Shown here: in pieces, positions 58,696 to 64,000 of the stretch
How positions within the stretch are numbered: position 1 is the first letter of the stretch
Layout: each line of letters starts with the position of its first letter
Assembly (NCBI GenBank): GCA_035281645.1
Contig: DATEDN010000092.1
Span: 1 to 64,000, forward strand
Direction: 5' to 3'
DNA: 64,000 bases
From: JACCTH01 sp035281645
GTDB lineage: Bacteria > Actinomycetota > Acidimicrobiia > Spongiisociales > ZC4RG35
Position numbers and translations under genes: made by a program
The notes under the pieces: generated by a model
What the model was told of the DNA's origin: nothing
The model's input: only the letters and a program-made list of their open reading frames with translations
Database searches by the model: none

Positions 58696-59844
58696 TCAGT
58701 AAAGGAACATCGGCTTGCCGAGGACGTGTCGCACCTTCGGCCGGTAGGCATCGGCGTCGTACAGCTCCTCGACATCCACCCGCTTGACTCCTTCGCGGGT
58801 GACCGAGATCGGTACGTGGGTGTAGGTCCCTCCCCGGAGGGCGACCATACGCCCGGAGGCACCCTCGAGAGCAAGGTCGGCCGCCATCACCGCGTAATTG
58901 GTGGCAACCATGAGGTCGAGGGAATCGGGCGCACCGGATCGCATCAGATAGCCAATCTGCTGATAGATGGTGTCCTGGCCCGTGTGCTCCCTCAGCAGTT
59001 CAGCCGTGAGGGCGCCGATCCCGCCTAGCTTGCGGTGCCCGTAGGCATCGGCCTCGCCGGCCAGCATCATGTCTCCCTGTTCGAGGCGGGCTCCCTCGGA
59101 AATGGTCATCATCGAGTAGTTAGAGGGGTTTCGTTTCTTGTCCTTCACCAACATCGGCCCGAGCTTGCCAATCTCGAAAGGCACTTCGGAAATCACTGCC
59201 CGGTCGACACCGGCGAGATAGCCCGTGATGAGAGAGGTCTCGCCGCTGTAGCGACCGAACAACTCGACTACGGCGATCCGCTCGTGTGAGCCTGTCGCCG
59301 TACGTAGGCTGTGGATGAACTGGACACCCCTGGTGACCGCAGTGGAGAAACCGATGCAGTAGTCGGTCCCGTGCACGTCGTTGTCCATGGTCTTGGGAAC
59401 CGCCACCACCGGGACTCCTTCGTCGTGCATCCGTAGACCGTAAGAGAGAGTGTCGTCGCCCCCGATTGGGATCAGCACATCGATTTTCTGATGTTCGAGC
59501 ACCCGGAGGACGTGGGGCGTCAAGTCCTGGATGTCCTCGCCGGGAAAGCGTCCCTTGAGAAATTCCGGAACGGCCGCGGCCTTCACCTTGCCGGGGTTGG
59601 TGCGGGAAGTGTGAAGGAACGTGCCGCCGGTGCGATCGACGGTTCGAACGGTGTTGGGATCGAGCTCAACAACGTTGGGCTCAAAGGTCGAGTCGTCATC
59701 AGGATCGAGGTTGGCTAGACCGCCCCATCCCCGCTTGATCCCCACAACCTGGTGCCCCTCGTCCGCCACCCGATTCACCACGGCCTTGATGCAGGCGTTG
59801 AGTCCAGGGACGTCGCCCCCGCCGGTCAGGATTCCGATGCGCAT
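58696..59844 (-). CDS. 6-phosphofructokinase with pyrophosphate-type motifs
   Basis: A 382-residue group III phosphofructokinase. GGGDVPGLN at residues 8-16 binds the phospho-donor. GGDDT at 128-132 has Asp where ATP-type enzymes have Gly (GGDGS), and PKTMDND at 150-156 has Lys where ATP-type enzymes have Gly (PGTIDND). Both substitutions are typical of pyrophosphate-dependent enzymes, so PPi:fructose-6-phosphate phosphotransferase is the best call. The reaction would be reversible and spare ATP. Motif MMTISEGA near 245 also fits. It lies just upstream of modA. Confidence 0.88.
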   Translation of the reverse strand: MRIGILTGGGDVPGLNACIKAVVNRVADEGHQVVGIKRGWGGLANLDPDDDSTFEPNVVELDPNTVRTVDRTGGTFLHTSRTNPGKVKAAAVPEFLKGRFPGEDIQDLTPHVLRVLEHQKIDVLIPIGGDDTLSYGLRMHDEGVPVVAVPKTMDNDVHGTDYCIGFSTAVTRGVQFIHSLRTATGSHERIAVVELFGRYSGETSLITGYLAGVDRAVISEVPFEIGKLGPMLVKDKKRNPSNYSMMTISEGARLEQGDMMLAGEADAYGHRKLGGIGALTAELLREHTGQDTIYQQIGYLMRSGAPDSLDLMVATNYAVMAADLALEGASGRMVALRGGTYTHVPISVTREGVKRVDVEELYDADAYRPKVRHVLGKPMFLY

Positions 59845-59862
59845 CGTCGAATTCTGGTCGGC

Positions 59863-60678
59863 TCAGGTCCTCGAACCCGGCATCGGAATATCGAGGAAGG
59901 ACTTGATCATGGGAACCAATAGCTCTGAGCGGGTGACGACCGAAACATGTGAGGCGCCGGGGATGACCGCGAGTTGGGAATTGGGAAGTCCGGTGGGAAG
60001 GTCGCCGAAAACTCCTCCGCCGAGAAGCCGAAACATCTCCACCGCGTGCTCCAACTGGGGAAGATCGGAGTCCCCGAGAATCATCAGTGTGGGTGCCTCG
60101 ATGGAGGCAAACTCCTCCGACGGCAGGTCTTTCGTGTTGCCATCCATCTCGGCCTTCTTGGCGAAGAGCCGATTGAAGTCCTCGGGCCGGGGTGCGATCT
60201 GCAGGTACTCGTCGTGCCAGGGCGATCCGTGCATCATCTCCGGCTTCATCTCCCCCAGACCCTCCATCAAACCGGGATGGATACCGGCGGTGCTGATGGC
60301 GGCGGAGATAGTGACCAGCTTGCGGATCACTTCGGGAGCCCTGATGGCCACTTGGAGAGCGATTGCCGAACCCAGGCTGTAACCGAGGAGATCAGTCGGC
60401 TCGATTTTGAGCTCTCTGATGCCGGCGATGACGTCATCGGCCAACGCCTCAATCGAGAGAGGACGGTCTATGTCGGCCGTGTGGCCGTGAGCCTGGTATT
60501 CGAACGAGATGACGCGGCGACTCCGCGCCAGCCCCGGGAGGATCTCCCCAAAGGAGGTGCCGGTGGCCGAGAAGGCGCCGTGGAGAAGCACCAGAGGCTG
60601 GCCGCTCCCGTGGACTTCGTAATACATCTCGAGCTCGCCCATCGATAGGTAGCCCGTTTTGGGGGCGGTCGCGGTCAT
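59863..60678 (-). CDS. Alpha/beta hydrolase
   Basis: A 271-residue hydrolase. The oxyanion region is LVLLHGAFSATGTSF near 30-44, the nucleophile is in GYSLGS near 98-103 and the catalytic His is in SHVSVV near 248-253; the acid is likely the Asp in LGDSDLP near 205. All triad elements are present. Substrate is not predictable. It lies 19 bases upstream of the phosphofructokinase gene on the same strand. It diverges from the ABC-2 exporter operon across a gap holding the palindromic operator. Confidence 0.88.
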   Translation of the reverse strand: MTATAPKTGYLSMGELEMYYEVHGSGQPLVLLHGAFSATGTSFGEILPGLARSRRVISFEYQAHGHTADIDRPLSIEALADDVIAGIRELKIEPTDLLGYSLGSAIALQVAIRAPEVIRKLVTISAAISTAGIHPGLMEGLGEMKPEMMHGSPWHDEYLQIAPRPEDFNRLFAKKAEMDGNTKDLPSEEFASIEAPTLMILGDSDLPQLEHAVEMFRLLGGGVFGDLPTGLPNSQLAVIPGASHVSVVTRSELLVPMIKSFLDIPMPGSRT

Positions 60679-60754
60679 GTTTTTCCTCCCTTGGCAAGCA
60701 TCCAGGTTACGAACGGCTGGTCGTCAAAAGACAGCCCGCCCGGCCGGCGTGTAT

Positions 60755-60776
60755 TATTTCAACACCTGTTGAAATA
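60755..60776. promoter_or_regulatory. Perfect 22-bp palindrome: likely TetR operator
   Basis: Arms TATTTCAACA and TGTTGAAATA are exact reverse complements separated by CC. The palindrome ends ten bases before the exporter ATG, right before the AGGAG ribosome site. It is the ideal size and place for a TetR dimer. The cognate regulator is probably the TetR gene at 63325, last in the same operon. Confidence 0.8.
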
Positions 60777-60786
60777 GGAGACGACC

Positions 60787-61830
60787 ATGTGGGCGATGAT
60801 CCAGAAGGAGTTTCGGCAAGTCCGCCGTGACCGCCGAACCTTGGGATTGATGATCGCGATGCCGGTGATGCTCTTGGTCGTCTTTGGCTATGCCGCCAGC
60901 TTTGACGTGGAGGAGATCACAAGCATCGCCTATGGGCCGCAGGCTGACTCTCTGGCAGCTGTCATTCCCGCCCCTTTCGATGTCATCGAGGCGGACTCGG
61001 CTGCCGACGTCGATGACGCCGTCGCCCGCTTGCGAAAAGGCGGGGTCGCGGTCGCCTTCGTGGCTGATCCCGACAACCCGCAAGCCCTGGTCGACGGTTC
61101 CCAGCTCTTCGCCGCCCGGGCGGCGGTCCAGGCCCTTTCGGTGCTCGGGGAACGTGTCCCCGGCGGTCTTGATTACGAAGTGCTCTTCAATCCCGAGCTC
61201 GACACGTCGGCCATCCTCATCCCTGGTCTCGCAGGCCTCATCCTGCTCTTCATCGGCACGCTCCTCACGAGCCTCGGCGTCGTGCGAGAGAGGCAGGCGG
61301 GAACGCTTGAGCAACTGGCGGTGATGCCCCTCCGCCCCCGTGATGTCTTCATCGGCAAGGTTGCTCCCTACTTCCTCGTGGCTGCCTTCGACCTGGCAGT
61401 TGTGCTCGTAGTCGGGACCTTGCTCTTTGACGTCCCCTTCGACGGGAATCCGCTGGTCCTCGCTTTGGGTGCCTTCGTATTCCTCTTCGTCACGCTCGGC
61501 TTCGGCGTTCTGGTTTCGACGGTTTCAGAAAATCAGGGCCAGGCGGTCCAACTGGCCCTGATCACGCTCCTGCCTCAGATTCTCCTCTCCGGAATCATCT
61601 TTCCGTTGAGTTCGATGGCTCCCGGAGTTCGTTGGATCGGCTATCTGCTTCCGCTCACCTACTTCAATCAGATCGCCCAGGGGGTGATGTTGCGGGACGC
61701 GACCCTCGCCGACCTGGCGCGACCCTTTGCTTTGCTCGGGGTTCTCGCGGTCGTGGTCTTTGGACTGGCAACGCTTCGCTTCCGCCGCGATCTCGGCGCC
61801 GCCGAAAGACGATCGACTCATGCCCACTAA
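60787..61830 (+). CDS. ABC-2 type exporter permease
   Basis: A 347-residue permease. One membrane helix near residues 17-36 is followed by a 120-residue external domain, then about five further helices after residue 140. LLFIGTLLTSLGVVRERQAGTLEQLAVMPLRP near 156-187 and PQILLSGIIFPLSSM near 264-278 are typical ABC2_membrane_3 (YhbS/YhhJ-like) motifs. AGGAG lies six bases before ATG. It forms the channel of a drug- or toxin-type exporter with the fused ATPase next to it. The gene overlaps the ATPase by 11 bases. Confidence 0.92.
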   Translation: MWAMIQKEFRQVRRDRRTLGLMIAMPVMLLVVFGYAASFDVEEITSIAYGPQADSLAAVIPAPFDVIEADSAADVDDAVARLRKGGVAVAFVADPDNPQALVDGSQLFAARAAVQALSVLGERVPGGLDYEVLFNPELDTSAILIPGLAGLILLFIGTLLTSLGVVRERQAGTLEQLAVMPLRPRDVFIGKVAPYFLVAAFDLAVVLVVGTLLFDVPFDGNPLVLALGAFVFLFVTLGFGVLVSTVSENQGQAVQLALITLLPQILLSGIIFPLSSMAPGVRWIGYLLPLTYFNQIAQGVMLRDATLADLARPFALLGVLAVVVFGLATLRFRRDLGAAERRSTHAH

Positions 61831-63328
61831 ACAATTCGCAGTCAGCGATCTCAAGGTCGCGATCGGAGGGCGGCCAACTCTCGACGGAATCTCCTTTTCT
61901 CTGGAGCCGGGGAAGATCCTGGCGGTGATAGGTGGCGATGGCGCCGGAAAGACCACTCTCTGCCGCGTCCTCGTGGGACTAAGGCAGCCAATCTCCGGCG
62001 AGCTGCGCCTCCCCCATCCGGTGGGTTATCAGCCAGCCGGATCAGGGACTTGGGGAGATCTCACTGTTACGGAGAATCTTCGTTTCGCGGCAAATGCCTA
62101 CCTCATCACGGCTGGCGAATTTGCAAACCGGTTGCCGCCACTCCTCGAAGCCACCGGGCTTGGGGAAGCGTCGGATCGCCTGGCAGGTCAGCTCTCGGGT
62201 GGCATGCGACAGAAGCTCGGTGTCGCCATGGCCCTCCTCCCCCGGCCCAATCTCCTGGTCCTCGACGAGCCCACGACCGGGGTCGACCCAGTGAGCCGGG
62301 CGGAGCTTTGGCAACTAATTAGTGCGGCGGCCTCCGAAGGCGCAGCGGTAGTGACGACGACCACTTATAACGACGAGGCCCGTCGCAGCGGAGAGGTCCT
62401 CTATTTGGAGGATGGTCGCAGCATTGAGGCGGACCTCTTCTCGTCCGTTCCTGCGATCGATGCTCGTCACCCACCGGGGCCCCCGGGGGATTTGCTCGTT
62501 GAAGCGCGGGATGTCGTCAAGTCTTTCGGTCCCGTCACCGCTGTGGACCGCATGTCCCTACAGGTCCGCTCGGGCGAGGTAGTCGGCCTCCTCGGCGGAA
62601 ATGGCGCTGGCAAGACAACGCTGATCAGATGCCTGCTCGGTCTCGCTCGTCCGGATTCGGGAACGCTGTCACTACTGGGCCAGGCACCCAATCGGGAGGT
62701 GCTCCGCCATGTGGGCTACGTTCCGCAGGGCTTGGGTCTCTATGCCGATCTGAGCGTGGCTGAGAATCTCGCCTTCCGGCGGCGCATCTACGGGGTTGAG
62801 GGAATGACTGCACCGGAGGAGAACGGGCGCAACTTGGTCGGTGACCTATCCCTTGGCGAACAACGGCGAGTGGCGTTTGCGGCCGCCCTGGCGGCATCGC
62901 CGCGGCTCCTGGTGCTCGATGAGCCCACCTCGGGCGTCGACCCCCGGGGTCGGTCAGCGCTTTGGGCGACCATCAAGCGAGCCGTCAGGGAAGGGGCCGG
63001 TGCATTAGTGACAACCCACCACCTTGAGGAAGCCGTTCATTGCGATCGCCTGGTGATGATGGGGGGTGGAAGCGAAGTGGCGTCAGGTTCGCTTTCTGAC
63101 GTGATCGGTGATCGCACCGCCACGCTCGTCGAGATTGGCGATCAGGCCGCCGGCTATCGGGCGCTGGCGGCTGCCGGGTTGCCAACGGTGCTAACTGGGG
63201 AGGACCTGCGGGTTGCCACCGGCGAGCTCCGACAGGTATCCCAAGTCCTCTCGGGAGCAGATCTCACCGCAGTGCTGCGATCGGTCCCAGCCACACTCGA
63301 GGAAACCTTCGTCGCACTGTCGTCATGA
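61820..63328 (+). CDS. Tandem-ATPase subunit of ABC exporter (YbhF-like)
   Basis: A 502-residue protein with two complete ABC ATPase domains in one chain. Domain 1 has GGDGAGKTT near 35, LSGGMRQKLGVAMALL near 128 and LLVLDEPTTGVDP near 149. Domain 2 has GGNGAGKTT near 257, LSLGEQRRVAFAAALA near 345 and LLVLDEPTSGVDP near 364, with an atypical signature LSLGE. Domain 1 also lacks the usual switch His (TTTYNDEA), while domain 2 has TTHHLEE. ATG 61820 overlaps the permease by 11 bases. This is the YbhF-type arrangement for exporters. Confidence 0.9.
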   Translation: MPTKQFAVSDLKVAIGGRPTLDGISFSLEPGKILAVIGGDGAGKTTLCRVLVGLRQPISGELRLPHPVGYQPAGSGTWGDLTVTENLRFAANAYLITAGEFANRLPPLLEATGLGEASDRLAGQLSGGMRQKLGVAMALLPRPNLLVLDEPTTGVDPVSRAELWQLISAAASEGAAVVTTTTYNDEARRSGEVLYLEDGRSIEADLFSSVPAIDARHPPGPPGDLLVEARDVVKSFGPVTAVDRMSLQVRSGEVVGLLGGNGAGKTTLIRCLLGLARPDSGTLSLLGQAPNREVLRHVGYVPQGLGLYADLSVAENLAFRRRIYGVEGMTAPEENGRNLVGDLSLGEQRRVAFAAALAASPRLLVLDEPTSGVDPRGRSALWATIKRAVREGAGALVTTHHLEEAVHCDRLVMMGGGSEVASGSLSDVIGDRTATLVEIGDQAAGYRALAAAGLPTVLTGEDLRVATGELRQVSQVLSGADLTAVLRSVPATLEETFVALSS

Positions 63329-63924
63329 GTAGCGCGGCCAAGAAACGAGGCCCACGTTCCGAGGGATCGACAACCCGCGAGGACATTCTCGAAGCGGCTC
63401 GAACTACCTTCTCCGACGCCGGTTACGACCGCGCCACGATCAGGCGCATCGCTTCCGCGGCCCGTGTTGACCCAGCCTTGGTGATTCACTACTTCGGCAA
63501 CAAGGAGAACCTGTTCGCGGCGGCGGTCAAGCTCCCGGTGGCGCCGGAGCAGGCCTTCGAGCACATCTTTGAGGGACCCCCGCAAGAGATCGGGCTCCGT
63601 CTGGCTCGGCTCTTCTTCGGGATCTGGGAGATCCCCGAGACTCGGGAAGCTCTCATCGGTCAGCTGCGAATGGCCTTCACCACCGATCGGCCACCACCGA
63701 TGCGGGATTTCCTGGCCCATGCGATCTTGAAGCGTGTGGAAAAGGAGGTCAACCTTCCCAATGCGAGGTTGCGGGCAGAACTGGCCGCCTCCCACCTGTT
63801 AGGAGTGGCGTTGATTCGCTACGTTCTCCGCCTCGAACCCCTGTCCTCGACGCCGATCAGCCGGCTGATCTCCGAACTCGCACCCAGGATCACCTCGTAT
63901 CTCGCCGTTGACCACGGAAACTGA
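63325..63924 (+). CDS. TetR/AcrR family regulator of the ABC-2 exporter operon
   Basis: A 199-residue regulator overlapping the ATPase stop by four bases (ATGA). The helix-turn-helix at residues 20-65 shows TREDILEAARTTFSDAGYDRATIRRIASAARVDPALVIHYFGNKENLF. The HYFGNKENLF end is diagnostic. The C-terminal domain is helical and presumably senses the exported compound. As the last gene of the operon, it probably represses its own transcription through the 22-bp palindrome at 60755. Confidence 0.92.
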   Translation: MSSAAKKRGPRSEGSTTREDILEAARTTFSDAGYDRATIRRIASAARVDPALVIHYFGNKENLFAAAVKLPVAPEQAFEHIFEGPPQEIGLRLARLFFGIWEIPETREALIGQLRMAFTTDRPPPMRDFLAHAILKRVEKEVNLPNARLRAELAASHLLGVALIRYVLRLEPLSSTPISRLISELAPRITSYLAVDHGN

Positions 63925-64000
63925 ATGAATTTCATGCGGTTTCCCGCAGCACCAAGCCTTAGGTTTCCTCTAGTTGGGGATCTTGACGTATTCGAATTCG
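63925..64000 (+). CDS. Possible start of a further gene, cut by the window edge
   Basis: An ATG directly follows the TetR stop codon and opens a 25-codon frame (MNFMRFPAAPSLRFP...) with no stop before the window ends. There is no Shine-Dalgarno, and the sequence is too short to recognise. It could equally be non-coding. Confidence 0.2.
   Translation, partial: MNFMRFPAAPSLRFPLVGDLDVFEF

Overview
The window is about 60 percent G+C and densely packed. It has many GTG starts and some TTG starts, three luciferase-like F420/FMN oxidoreductase genes, an AbiEi/DUF559 gene, exported LysM/M23 and SLT cell-wall enzymes, and the NAD-salvage pair pncB/pncA. Together these suggest an uncultivated-type member of the Actinomycetota, probably Acidimicrobiia or a nearby class. 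That placement is inference from gene content, not a phylogeny. No rRNA, tRNA, CRISPR array or recognisable transposase was seen.

Layout. 190-2986: a coupled operon (unknown conserved protein, gamma-glutamyltransferase-like enzyme, histidine phosphatase). 2983-6810: LLM oxidoreductase, small membrane protein, NCS1-like permease, LysM/M23 peptidase. 6830-7882: an AbiEi/DUF559 gene enclosed by 53-bp inverted repeats. 7885-15876: DUF885 peptidase-like protein, a phosphotransferase, LLM and acyl-CoA-dehydrogenase-fold flavoproteins, TetR, an aromatic-amino-acid-type decarboxylase. 15873-18945: two-component system plus HtrA/S1C protease. 19045-22004: beta-phosphoglucomutase and a GH65 disaccharide phosphorylase. 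22092-25628: a coupled thiolase, CoA-transferase and SDR-pair operon. 25646-30900: membrane and cell-wall proteins, VOC, OsmC, a second two-component system and its exported neighbour. 30963-33097: divergent pncB/pncA. 33236-36101: orphan family 5 binding lipoprotein and a PHP protein. 36181-39721: tiny YIDPGTGS membrane protein, methyltransferase, sulfatase-like membrane protein. 39778-43883: assorted enzymes, MFS transporter, YHS protein and a 45-residue lipoprotein. 43876-50324: xylose isomerase and mutarotase-like gene facing a sugar ABC transporter and a Gfo/Idh oxidoreductase. 50293-56075: UnbV-like and UnbU-like proteins around an M24-fold protein and a second Gfo/Idh oxidoreductase. 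56105-58688: modABC. 58696-59844: a phosphofructokinase with pyrophosphate-type motifs. 60755-63924: TetR-regulated ABC-2 exporter.

The gene ends follow a pattern. Of 13 convergent gene pairs, eight overlap by exactly four bases (CTAG or TTAG, both stops shared). Three have strong hairpins between them, and two are closed by a copy of the 53-bp repeat. The same repeat forms the ends of the AbiEi/DUF559 element.

The most interesting unexplained signals are: the one-gene repeat-bounded element with solo repeat copies; arrays of direct repeats with an exact 11-bp period upstream of htrA and of the second response regulator; the degenerate SDR partner in the thiolase operon; the UnbU/UnbV module; a minus-strand stem with a UUCG tetraloop between the sugar-binding protein and its permease; and several very small genes (58, 54 and 45 residues).
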